A stretch of DNA of 9,270 nucleotides, from positions 1-9,270 of the forward strand of contig DLRL01000088.1 in the NCBI GenBank assembly GCA_002501085.1, given 5' to 3'. The notes under the pieces are model-generated. The model did no database searches. It was not told where the DNA came from and saw nothing but the letters and a program-made list of their open reading frames with translations. Source of the stretch: Gemmatimonadales bacterium UBA7889. GTDB taxonomy: Bacteria; Gemmatimonadota; Gemmatimonadetes; Longimicrobiales; Gaopeijiaceae. A program made the translations under genes and the position numbers. This document shows, piece by piece, positions 1-6,657 of the stretch (within the stretch, counting starts at the first letter, position 1; the number at the start of each line of letters is the position of its first letter).

Positions 1-209
1 ATAGCAGTTGGATAAATACCCATGTCGACAGATTCCGGGACCAAAGTCCGCACCCCACTCATCTCATCTACACAACCAGCACATGGACATAAGAGTCTTA
101 AGTAGCGCGGCACGTACTCTGAGATGACATCATCCTTCCATTCGATCTCTAGTCTCTCACGATCTTCGGTCGGCTCAATCCGAAGTGGGTCCACGTGAGG
201 CTCAGGCAC
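1..209 (-). CDS. DUF971 / GBBH-like N-terminal domain protein (partial, 3' end beyond window)
   Basis: This reading frame is open from a GTG at 209 to the left edge (69 complete codons), so its C-terminus is missing. The start is chosen because GGAG at 218-221 lies 8 bases upstream and the gene begins 2 bases after the rdgB stop. The translation contains LEIEWKDD (residues 20-27), then YVPRYLRLL, CPCAGC (41-46), VDEMSG and VRTLVPE. That series matches the DUF971 family (also called the gamma-butyrobetaine hydroxylase-like N-terminal domain): a W-x-D-[DG] strand, an LR motif, and in one branch CPCAxC followed by E-[MT]-[ST]-G-x-R. The family is a small, poorly characterised domain found alone or with Mrp/ApbC-type Fe-S carrier ATPases and 2-oxoglutarate oxygenases. 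The three cysteines could bind metal, but that is inference. It is probably co-transcribed with rph and rdgB. Family assignment is fairly sure; function is unknown. Confidence 0.82.
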   Translation of the reverse strand, partial: MPEPHVDPLRIEPTEDRERLEIEWKDDVISEYVPRYLRLLCPCAGCVDEMSGVRTLVPESVDMGIYPTA

Positions 210-211
210 GC

Positions 212-835
212 CTAGATCTCCATTCTCTCAAGGATAATCACGAGAGCCCGGAATGCTTTGCCTCGGTGACTCAGTTCGTTCTTCTGGTCAGGATGGAGTT
301 CGGCAAAAGTCATATCTAAGTCGGGCTCGAAGAAATAAGGATCGTACCCGAAGCCTCCATCTCCACGGGGTTCAGTCAGGATCAATCCCCTGGCTTCTCC
401 TCGCGTAACAATCATCTGAGATGTGAATCCCAGAAGAGCAGCCACACAAATATACTGACCTGTTCGTTTCTCCGGTTCGAGGGCACCCAAACGCTCCACC
501 AGATAATTGTTATTTGCGTGATCAAGCTTATAACCTGTGAGCCCTTCCACAGGTGCAAAACGTTTTGAACGAACACCCGGTGCGCCTCCGAGCGCGTCTA
601 CCTCTAAGCCAGAATCGTCAGCTACGGTCGGCAACCCAGTTCTCGCGTGAAAGTACTCGGCCTTAGAGCGTGCATTCTCTTCAAACGTATCGAAGGGTTC
701 AAGTGCTTCCTCCTCATCGCGCCACTCCAAGCCTATATCATCGAGATCTAGCACTGTCAGACGAGGGATAGCGCTAAGGATCGTTCTTATTTCTTGAACT
801 TTATGAGCACTGCGAGTTGCTAGCAGCAGTTCCAC
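212..835 (-). CDS. rdgB: RdgB/HAM1-family non-canonical purine NTP pyrophosphatase
   Basis: This cytosolic house-cleaning enzyme hydrolyses dITP, ITP and XTP to the monophosphate and pyrophosphate, keeping deaminated purines out of DNA and RNA. At 207 aa it is about the usual size (E. coli RdgB is just under 200). Family motifs appear in order: the N-terminal nucleotide-binding LLLATRSAHK (residues 3-12), FEENA (51-55), the catalytic ADDSGLEVDALGGAPGVRS (72-90, with the general-base Asp at D74 or its neighbour), GFGYDPYF (161-168) and the base-recognition SHRGKA (189-194). The start is a GTG immediately after the TGA of rph (TGAGTG, no gap) with no strong ribosome binding site, so translation probably depends on coupling to rph. 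Pairing of rph with rdgB is common in bacteria. The stop is TAG and the DUF971 gene follows after 2 bases. Nothing looks damaged. Confidence 0.97.
   Translation of the reverse strand: MELLLATRSAHKVQEIRTILSAIPRLTVLDLDDIGLEWRDEEEALEPFDTFEENARSKAEYFHARTGLPTVADDSGLEVDALGGAPGVRSKRFAPVEGLTGYKLDHANNNYLVERLGALEPEKRTGQYICVAALLGFTSQMIVTRGEARGLILTEPRGDGGFGYDPYFFEPDLDMTFAELHPDQKNELSHRGKAFRALVIILERMEI
218..221 (-). promoter_or_regulatory. Ribosome binding site for the DUF971 gene
   Basis: GGAG on the minus strand lies 8 bases before the GTG at 209, inside the last codons of rdgB. It supports the GTG start of the partial DUF971 gene and indicates that it is translated right after rdgB. Confidence 0.55.
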
Positions 836-1555
836 TCAATCAATCCGAAGCGCGTTGGCCTGAGCCGAAAACAGAGTCTCCAGTGCAGCCGTAGCCAGGT
901 CGAGCATCGCATCCAGGTCATCCCGCGGGAATGGGTCGCCTTCAGCTGTTCCTTGGACCTCAACAAGGCCACCTCCTTGGGTACCGACTACGTTCATATC
1001 GACCTGAGCGCTTGAATCTTCTTCATAATCTAGGTCGAGTCTAGCCTCCCCTTTTACTAGCCCCACACTGATTGCCGCCACACGTTCTCTCATCGGGTTA
1101 CGCACGATGAGACCTTCGCTGACAAGGTGTTCGAAGGCTAATGACACCGCGACGCATGCACCTGTAATTGATGCTGTTCGCGTGCCACCATCTGCATGTA
1201 GTACATCACAGTCTACGGTCACAGTATGTAAGCCCAGAATTTTCATGTCAGTGACTGAGCGTAGTGAGCGACCTATGAGCCGCTGGATCTCTTGGGTCCT
1301 CCCCTTTGCACCCGAACGTTCACGACGAGTACGTGTGTGTGTCGCCCTAGGTAACATCGCGTATTCCGCGGTGACCCATCCAGCACCACTCGCTTCGCGC
1401 CAAGGTGGCACCTTTGTGCTAACTGAAGCGGTGCAAAGTACACGAGTGGCTCCAGTAGATATGATACATGAGCCCTCTGCATAGGGAGCCACATCAGTTT
1501 CAATCATTATTGACCGAATCTGATCTGACCTCCGGCCTCCAGTACGTCCATTCAT
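836..1555 (-). CDS. rph: Ribonuclease PH
   Basis: This phosphorolytic 3'-to-5' exoribonuclease trims tRNA precursors, releasing nucleoside diphosphates; family members form hexameric rings. The 239 aa length matches the family (about 235-260). Visible motifs are TRVLCTASV (37-45), PPW (50-52), GWVTAEYAMLPRATHTR (59-75), GRTQEIQRLIGRSLR (85-99, phosphate-binding R86), VDCDVLHADGGTRTASITGA (114-133, with R126) and LDLDYEEDSSAQVDMNVV (173-190, with the conserved D180 and D186). The ATG start has a good ribosome binding site, AAGGAG at 1565-1570 with a 9-base spacer. The N-terminus is slightly unusual: RTGGRRSDQIRSIMIE (4-19) replaces the common R-x-DGR-x-x-D-x-LRPV-x-I-E pattern, so the Asp before GR and the Pro after LR are both changed. 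All active-site residues I can identify are present. It is the first gene of the rph-rdgB-DUF971 group. Confidence 0.97.
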   Translation of the reverse strand: MNGRTGGRRSDQIRSIMIETDVAPYAEGSCIISTGATRVLCTASVSTKVPPWREASGAGWVTAEYAMLPRATHTRTRRERSGAKGRTQEIQRLIGRSLRSVTDMKILGLHTVTVDCDVLHADGGTRTASITGACVAVSLAFEHLVSEGLIVRNPMRERVAAISVGLVKGEARLDLDYEEDSSAQVDMNVVGTQGGGLVEVQGTAEGDPFPRDDLDAMLDLATAALETLFSAQANALRID

Positions 1556-1630
1556 TCCAAGTGACTCCTTATACGAGCGACCAAGTCAGTCGTTGAACAC
1601 CCTTCCAGTAACGGAACAAGAGTGGCTCTC

Positions 1631-1645
1631 CTCCCTATCAGGGAG
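1631..1645 (-). other. Small intergenic hairpin between the antiporter operon and rph
   Basis: This lies in the 96-base gap at 1556-1651. On the transcribed strand CTCCCT, loop GAT and AGGGAG form a perfect 6-base stem with a 3-base loop, and flanking CTC/GAG-rich bases could lengthen it with a bulge. It begins 7 bases after the stop codon of the 587-aa antiporter subunit. No T-run follows, so it is not a classical intrinsic terminator. It could protect or process the 3' end of the antiporter message or partly attenuate read-through into rph. Nothing else obvious lies in the gap apart from the rph ribosome binding site. Confidence 0.35.
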
Positions 1646-1651
1646 AGTTCG

Positions 1652-3415
1652 CTAGAGGTAAAACAGCAGATAGGCCACAAGCAGTATCGCGACCCAAAGT
1701 ACCATACTCCCCGTTGGCCAACTCTTAGCTAGTGGCCCAACCGGACCGTGTGTGCGTTTCGCCGCATGCATGATTAATCCTACGAACTCAAGGACAGAGG
1801 AACGCACATATACATCCACACGAGTGACGGCTCTCCCAACACTTCCTACCAACCAGGGACCGGCCTTCCGATAGAACCACTCCGCGTCGACATGTATCGC
1901 TCTTTTTTCGTCTGGATAGACGCCTGTCTTGACTAGGGTGATAAATCCTAGGGCCCCAAAAGCCAGCAATTGAAGCTGTGTGACCACGTGTCGCAGGTCA
2001 TATGGGTGATAATCCATTTCGTATGGCAGCAGTGTATAGAACTGTGTTGGGAAGACCCCAATCAGTACACATAGGACTGCTCCAATCGACATGGCGATCA
2101 GCATGTTACGGGGCGGTTCCTTGGCACGAATTCCAGAGTCGTGTGCAAAGAACGAGAAGAACGGAATCTTAATGCCGGCATGCTCAAGCACCCCTGCAGA
2201 AGCAAAGAGCATGAAAAGCCAAACGACGTAATGATGCTCTTCGATCGCCGCTACCATGATCATCGACTTCGTTACAAAAGCACTGAACAGAGGGAATGCT
2301 GAAATCGCCGATGCACCGACTATACAGAGGCCTGCCGTGAACGGCATTGTCTTATAGATACCTCCGAGGTCGGTTCCCTTTGTCCGACCGGTCATCGTCA
2401 TGACTGCTCCCATCGACATGAAGAGCAGGCCCTTGAAGATGACGTCAGCAAAAGCGTGCGCGACGGCACCGTTTACTGCCATGCTCGTCCCAATCCCGAT
2501 TCCCGCAACCATGAAGCCGATCTGGTTGATCATCGAGTAACCGAGTACACGACGGAGGTCATTCTCCAGGACGGCATAGAAGATCGGGAAGAATGTCATC
2601 GCAGTACCGATGTAGATCAGTACATCGGTACCAACGAAACTCCGGGCCAACGCGTAAACGGCTACTTTCGTTGTGAATGCACTCAGAAAAACCGTTCCGG
2701 TGGGCGTGCTCTCGGGATAGGCTTCTGTGATCCAATTATGGAGCAGCGGAAAACCGGCTTTGATACCAAAGGAGAGCAATAAAATCCATCCGGCCGCCCC
2801 AGTACCAGCCAACCCAATGTGACCAAATTCAATCGAGCCAGTCTCATGAGCGAGCATGAGTGCCCCTGAAAGAAGCAGGACACCCGAGATCACATGAATG
2901 ATCAGGTACCGGAACCCAGTCGCATATGATCGTTCAGACTGCCGAGCCCATACGAGAAAGGCCGATGAGATCGCGAGGAGTTCCCAAAAGATGAAGAGAG
3001 TGATGAAATCACCGGCGAATACCGCACCTAGTGCACTGCCCGCATAGACCATAGCCGCAACGTGCTGCAGTCCTGCTGAGGCATTACCAACAATGTCGTC
3101 CTCACCAACCTCTCCAGCGACTGACCCTTCAGGTGTACCATCTCCGAGGTGCAGCGCATAGACAAACCCTAGGAAAGCGGCGAGGTGGAACAGGTAACCA
3201 AATAGCAGACTGAGCTTGTCTGCACGGTATGGCGTTAGGGTGTAGCCAAGCAGATCAAATTGAAGATGCAGGCCTGGCTCAACCCCGAACAAAAGGTTGA
3301 GTCCACCTATGAGTGGAATAGCGAGGATGAGCAACTTTCGAACCGTGCCACGTGTGAACGCGATAACAATCGCGCCAACGAAGAAGAGTACAAATGGAGG
3401 CAGGCTACTCAGCAT
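1652..3415 (-). CDS. Large proton-conducting antiporter subunit (MrpD/NuoL/NuoM superfamily, 587 aa)
   Basis: This multi-helix inner-membrane subunit belongs to the proton-conducting membrane transporter family shared by Mrp antiporters and complex I. Ion-path residues are retained: E145 in GDFITLFIFWELLAISSAF (TM5), K219 in FGIKAGFPLLHNW with H226 (TM7), K250 in TTKVAVYALARSF (TM8), K328 (TM10) and K383 in AFVTKSMIM (TM12). It is about 95 residues longer than the other two subunits. Residues about 91-118 form an acidic insertion between early helices. Residues about 500-587 form a C-terminal arm with VDAEWFYRKAGPW (509-521), a polar helical stretch and a final hydrophobic helix (569-587), which recalls the lateral helix plus last helix of NuoL. 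The segment HAGIKIPFFSFFAHDSG (412-428) is also typical of this larger type. The ATG start has AGGGAGG at 3424-3430 with an 8-base spacer and overlaps the upstream gene by 11 bases. It is the last gene of the operon. Confidence 0.92.
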   Translation of the reverse strand: MLSSLPPFVLFFVGAIVIAFTRGTVRKLLILAIPLIGGLNLLFGVEPGLHLQFDLLGYTLTPYRADKLSLLFGYLFHLAAFLGFVYALHLGDGTPEGSVAGEVGEDDIVGNASAGLQHVAAMVYAGSALGAVFAGDFITLFIFWELLAISSAFLVWARQSERSYATGFRYLIIHVISGVLLLSGALMLAHETGSIEFGHIGLAGTGAAGWILLLSFGIKAGFPLLHNWITEAYPESTPTGTVFLSAFTTKVAVYALARSFVGTDVLIYIGTAMTFFPIFYAVLENDLRRVLGYSMINQIGFMVAGIGIGTSMAVNGAVAHAFADVIFKGLLFMSMGAVMTMTGRTKGTDLGGIYKTMPFTAGLCIVGASAISAFPLFSAFVTKSMIMVAAIEEHHYVVWLFMLFASAGVLEHAGIKIPFFSFFAHDSGIRAKEPPRNMLIAMSIGAVLCVLIGVFPTQFYTLLPYEMDYHPYDLRHVVTQLQLLAFGALGFITLVKTGVYPDEKRAIHVDAEWFYRKAGPWLVGSVGRAVTRVDVYVRSSVLEFVGLIMHAAKRTHGPVGPLAKSWPTGSMVLWVAILLVAYLLFYL

Positions 3416-3710
3416 CGTCTGAGCCTCCCTCGTAGTAATCCTCTGAGCGGATCAACAGCTTTCTCATGGGCCTGGCAACGAGCACCAGGAACCAAAACGA
3501 GATGAATCCGTAGATCGGATACACAAGAAACCGCATGCTCTCCTCAAGCGGATGCGGATGAACATTCTCTGTACCGAACAGCAGAAATTCGGCCGCGAGC
3601 AGCGCGCCACAAATCAGGTAAATAGCAAAGAAGAAACGTTTTACCGAGTTCGGCTTATCCAGCCAGCCTATCGGCTCCTTGATCTCGTGACCGTGGTAGT
3701 CCTGGCTCAC
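3405..3710 (-). CDS. Small two-helix membrane protein in the Mrp operon, function unknown
   Basis: This 101-aa protein is not a canonical Mrp subunit and I cannot name it. It has a short N-terminal polar segment (1-24, with GWLDKPNSVKR at 15-25), a hydrophobic helix (about 25-46) carrying an embedded glutamate, E41 (ALLAAEFLLF), a polar loop with HPHPLEE (51-57), a second helix (about 61-79, FLVYPIYGFISFWFLVLVA), a basic segment (RPMRKLLIR) and an acidic tail containing EDYYEGG. By charge, the arginine-rich segment after helix 2 and the basic KR before helix 1 suggest both termini are cytoplasmic. The GTG start overlaps the previous stop (GTGA), with GGAG 8 bases upstream; the 3' end overlaps the next gene by 11 bases. 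Such tight placement between two channel subunits argues for an accessory or assembly role in the complex. I have a vague memory of similar EDYY-ended proteins beside Mrp-like genes, but cannot verify it. Confidence 0.85.
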   Translation of the reverse strand: MSQDYHGHEIKEPIGWLDKPNSVKRFFFAIYLICGALLAAEFLLFGTENVHPHPLEESMRFLVYPIYGFISFWFLVLVARPMRKLLIRSEDYYEGGSDDAE

Positions 3711-5185
3711 TGGGTAACTCCAGAGACGACCATAGACATCAGTTCATGCCAGAGATCTGGCCAAAAGAAGAAGCCTACTGTCGCGGACGCTGTGATGCCG
3801 ATTGCTATCAACGAAGGCAGTGGCGCCTCCTTAATGCCTTTGCCGCGTTGAGCATCATCGGGTGGCCTGAAGAAGAACGCCTTCACTGGCACCTCAAGCA
3901 GGTAGTAGAGACCTAACAAAGAGCTGAGCATGAGTACTGCGAGCAGACCAACCTGTCCCGCTTCAAGCGTACCCATACCAAGAAACCATTTGCTCCATGA
4001 ACCCCCGGCAGGTGGCAGCCCAATGATGCTCAAGGAGCCAATAAAAAATGCGCCGAAGGTAATCGGCATTCTTCTCCCAAGTCCGTGCATACGACTGATG
4101 TCTTTCTCATGGGCTGCAACTAGTACTGCACCTGCCGCGAAGAACAGCGTGATCTTACCAAATGCATGCATAGCTATATGCATGCCCCCACCAATCACGC
4201 CCCATTCGTTTGCCAACAATGCCCCCAGCACGATATAGGACAGTTGGCTTATCGTGGAGTATGCAAGCCTTGCTTTCAGGTTGTCTTTCTGAAAAGCGAC
4301 CAGAGAACCCAGAATGATCGTGGCGGCTGCGATCCATGCAAGCCAGGTCGTCGCAGCAAGTGTACCGAGCAAATCAATACCGAATATGTAGACAGCCACT
4401 TTTAGTACCGTAAAAACACCAGCCTTAACAACAGCAACCGCATGCAAGAGTGCTGAAACTGGTGTCGGAGCCACCATGGCAGCTGGTAACCAGCGGTGGA
4501 ATGGCATAACCGCAGCCTTCCCAACGCCGAACACGAACAGCACTAGGATTGCGCTCAATACACCGTTAGATGCCGTACCGGATAGAATCCCACCCTCTGT
4601 GAAGTCTACGGTGTCAGCAAGCTGCCAGGTCCAGATGATCGCTAATAACTGAAATGCTACTGATGTGGTGAGAAGAATTCCCAGATATACCCGTCCTGCT
4701 TTTCGGGCCTCATCAGTCTGGTGATGTGTTACAAGTGGGAAAGTGCAGAGTGTCAGGACCTCATAGAACGCAAAGAGCGTGAAGAGGTTTGCACTGAATG
4801 CGACACCCAATGCCCCAGCGATCGCGATCGCGAAGAAGAAAAAGAACCTCGTCTGGTTCTTCTCATGGTGTCCACGCATGTATCCGATCGCGTAGAGCGT
4901 AGTGACGATCCAAAGGAAGGAAGCTACTAGTGCAAAGAGTAACCCAAGCGGCTCGACTTCGAATGCAAGCTGCACACCAGGGACGATCTCGAGTAGCTCT
5001 AACCTTGGACGTGCACCCTCCCGAACGTGATGGAGCAGTCCCCAAACGTGCCAAAAGGTCAAACCACCGGTAAGGAGTGTAGCTGCCTCTCGAACGTTAG
5101 GTCGGCTACCAAAGACTAGAACAAGAAAGGCCCCTAACACAGGGAGAAGTAGACAGACACCCACTACGAGGTTGGTGTCAATCAC
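3707..5185 (-). CDS. Proton-conducting antiporter subunit with MrpA/NuoL-like signature (492 aa)
   Basis: This is the second of three channel-type subunits and a multi-pass membrane protein. Key residues are E142 in LFAFYEVLTL (TM5), K223 in GVGKAAVMPFHRWLP with H230 (TM7), H248 and K254 in LLHAVAVVKAGVF (TM8), H336 and H340 in MHIAMHAFGK with K344 (TM10/11 region), and K399 in SWSKWF (TM12). The MVAPTPVSALLHAVAVVKAG stretch (237-256) is the NuoL/MrpA-N type signature, not the MrpD/NuoM type. It therefore probably stands in for the N-terminal half of MrpA, without MrpA's long C-terminal part. Start is GTG in a GTGA overlap with mrpD, with GGGAG about 8 bases upstream. The 3' end overlaps the small membrane protein (GTGA). 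Databases often label such proteins MrpD; I leave the symbol blank because of the TM8 signature. Confidence 0.93.
   Translation of the reverse strand: MIDTNLVVGVCLLLPVLGAFLVLVFGSRPNVREAATLLTGGLTFWHVWGLLHHVREGARPRLELLEIVPGVQLAFEVEPLGLLFALVASFLWIVTTLYAIGYMRGHHEKNQTRFFFFFAIAIAGALGVAFSANLFTLFAFYEVLTLCTFPLVTHHQTDEARKAGRVYLGILLTTSVAFQLLAIIWTWQLADTVDFTEGGILSGTASNGVLSAILVLFVFGVGKAAVMPFHRWLPAAMVAPTPVSALLHAVAVVKAGVFTVLKVAVYIFGIDLLGTLAATTWLAWIAAATIILGSLVAFQKDNLKARLAYSTISQLSYIVLGALLANEWGVIGGGMHIAMHAFGKITLFFAAGAVLVAAHEKDISRMHGLGRRMPITFGAFFIGSLSIIGLPPAGGSWSKWFLGMGTLEAGQVGLLAVLMLSSLLGLYYLLEVPVKAFFFRPPDDAQRGKGIKEAPLPSLIAIGITASATVGFFFWPDLWHELMSMVVSGVTQ
4164..4185. repeat. 9-bp perfect inverted repeat inside the second antiporter subunit gene
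   Basis: GCATGCATA and TATGCATGC are exact reverse complements separated by GCTA. The arms encode the conserved MHIAMHA segment carrying H336 and H340, and the symmetry arises from two ATG-CAT (Met-His) codon pairs flanking ATA-GCT. It is probably a by-product of the coding sequence, though the rare ATA codon is needed for the symmetry. Confidence 0.5.
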
Positions 5186-6657
5186 GACAAGACTCCCAGT
5201 AGCATTTCTGCAGCACGTGTAGCTACACCCACACTGTCGCTGGCATTGATGCCAAAGTAGAGATTACCGAGGACTAATAACCAGGTCGGCGCCAGCAAGC
5301 TGAGAGGTGCTTCAGAGATACCGAGTTCAGGATCAGCCTCACGGAAGTACGCGACTTCGACGACCTTCCAGACATACATCAGGGCAAGTAGCGAGCCAAG
5401 GAGCACCACTCCTGCTACCGGCCACATTCCTTGCTCAAGCGCAGCTTGAACCAGATACCACTTACTGACAAAACCGACAGTGAGCGGGACACCTATCAAG
5501 CTCAGTCCTCCCACTACAAACGCTGCCATAGTCCAAGGCATGGCACGACCGAGTCCATTCATCCGTTCCAATCGAACCGATCCGACTCGATACATTACAC
5601 AGCCCATCGACATGAACAGTGCTCCCTTCATGAGAGCGTGGTTGAATAGATGCAGGATCCCTGCGGTCAACCCCAGCACAGACGCAAAGCTTATCCCAAG
5701 CACCATATATCCAATCTGTGCAACGCTCGAGTACGCCAATAGGCGTTTGACATTCTCCTGGTAAATAGCAACCAGGGACATAGCTACGATCGCAATCAAG
5801 GCCAGTGGCATCAGGATTCGATCTAACTGCATGACGTCGAACGAGAATGTCGCACCGAAAATTGTGAAGAAGAATCTAAGTAAGAGATATACCGCCACTT
5901 TGGTAGCAGTAGATGCAATGAATGCTGTTACAGCTGAGGGCGCGTACGTATACGCATTCGGTAGCCACAGGTGAAGCGGAAATAGTGCTAACTTCAGCGT
6001 AATCCCGACGGTTAGGAATGTGAATGCAACTGGGATCGTCCTCGAGCTGGCAACCTCAGGGAGGCGATCCGCTAGATCGGCCATATTGAGCGTACCAGTC
6101 ATGACGTACATGAGGCCGATGCCGATGACTATAAACGTCGCTCCTACACTACCCATGATCAGGTACTGGAAAGACGCTGTAAGTGCCCGGCGATCGCTGC
6201 CAAGTGCAATCAAGGCATACGCTGAGAGAGAAGAGATCTCTAGGAAGACGAAGACGTTGAACACATCACCCGTCACAGCGATTCCAAGCAGACCGGTAAG
6301 ACAAAGAATGAAGGCCGCGTAAAAGAGTGGGATCCTGTCCTCAGTAATTTCTCTTTCAACACTTACGCGAGCGTAAGGCGCAATCAACGCACCAATCAAA
6401 GTAACAATAACAACGACCCAGGCGTTTAGCGGATCCACTACATACTCGATCCCATAGGGTGCCGCCCAACCTCCTAGTTCATAGTGAATCACTCCGGAAG
6501 CCATGGTCTGTGAAAGCAACTCGAGGCCGGCATAGAGAGTCCACAGCGTGGCCGCAACCGCAACAGCCCAGGAAAGACGTGGGTGATTCAGTAGCGCAGC
6601 GATCGGGGCTGCAACCAGAGGGACGACGACAAGCAAGACGGGAAGATGGTCGGTCAT
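5182..6657 (-). CDS. mrpD: Mrp antiporter subunit D (MrpD/MnhD, NuoM/NuoN-like)
   Basis: This multi-pass subunit of the Mrp cation/proton antiporter is homologous to NuoM/NuoN. At 491 aa it matches the usual MrpD length (about 490-500). Functional residues are visible: E140 in FVFLEISSLSAYALIALG (TM5), K222 in GITLKLALFPLHLWLPNAY with H229 (TM7), K253 in TATKVAVYLLLRFFF (TM8), H336, H340 and K344 in HLFNHALMKGALF, and K399 in GFVSKWYL (TM12). AYSSVAQIGYMVLGI (308-322) is the conserved discontinuous-helix region. The TM8 signature is of MrpD/NuoM type, unlike the following gene. The ATG start overlaps mrpC (ATGA) with a purine-rich AGGACGAGAG upstream; the stop overlaps the next gene (GTGA). 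It sits directly after mrpC, as in classical mrp operons. Confidence 0.96.
   Translation of the reverse strand: MTDHLPVLLVVVPLVAAPIAALLNHPRLSWAVAVAATLWTLYAGLELLSQTMASGVIHYELGGWAAPYGIEYVVDPLNAWVVVIVTLIGALIAPYARVSVEREITEDRIPLFYAAFILCLTGLLGIAVTGDVFNVFVFLEISSLSAYALIALGSDRRALTASFQYLIMGSVGATFIVIGIGLMYVMTGTLNMADLADRLPEVASSRTIPVAFTFLTVGITLKLALFPLHLWLPNAYTYAPSAVTAFIASTATKVAVYLLLRFFFTIFGATFSFDVMQLDRILMPLALIAIVAMSLVAIYQENVKRLLAYSSVAQIGYMVLGISFASVLGLTAGILHLFNHALMKGALFMSMGCVMYRVGSVRLERMNGLGRAMPWTMAAFVVGGLSLIGVPLTVGFVSKWYLVQAALEQGMWPVAGVVLLGSLLALMYVWKVVEVAYFREADPELGISEAPLSLLAPTWLLVLGNLYFGINASDSVGVATRAAEMLLGVLS

Noticed and set aside
1107..1484. 125-aa open frame on the plus strand opposite rph
   Set aside because: It is an antisense shadow of a strongly conserved gene; the translation has no family-like features and no ribosome binding site was evident.
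1571..1600. TTCAAC and TATAAG as a possible -35/-10 promoter for rph
   Set aside because: The -35 match is poor, and the implied start of transcription would fall on or after the ribosome binding site.
1631..1645. Intrinsic terminator for the antiporter operon
   Set aside because: The stem is only 6 bases and no T-run follows in the direction of transcription; kept only as a hairpin.
2456..2782. 108-aa open frame on the plus strand opposite the 587-aa subunit
   Set aside because: The composition is unlike a real protein of this genome and the opposite strand encodes an intact conserved membrane protein.
4818..4832. GCGATCGCGATCGCG resembling cyanobacterial HIP1 octamers
   Set aside because: It is a single overlapping occurrence explained by Ala-Ile-Ala-Ile-Ala codons; the octamer is not spread through the window as in HIP1-bearing genomes.
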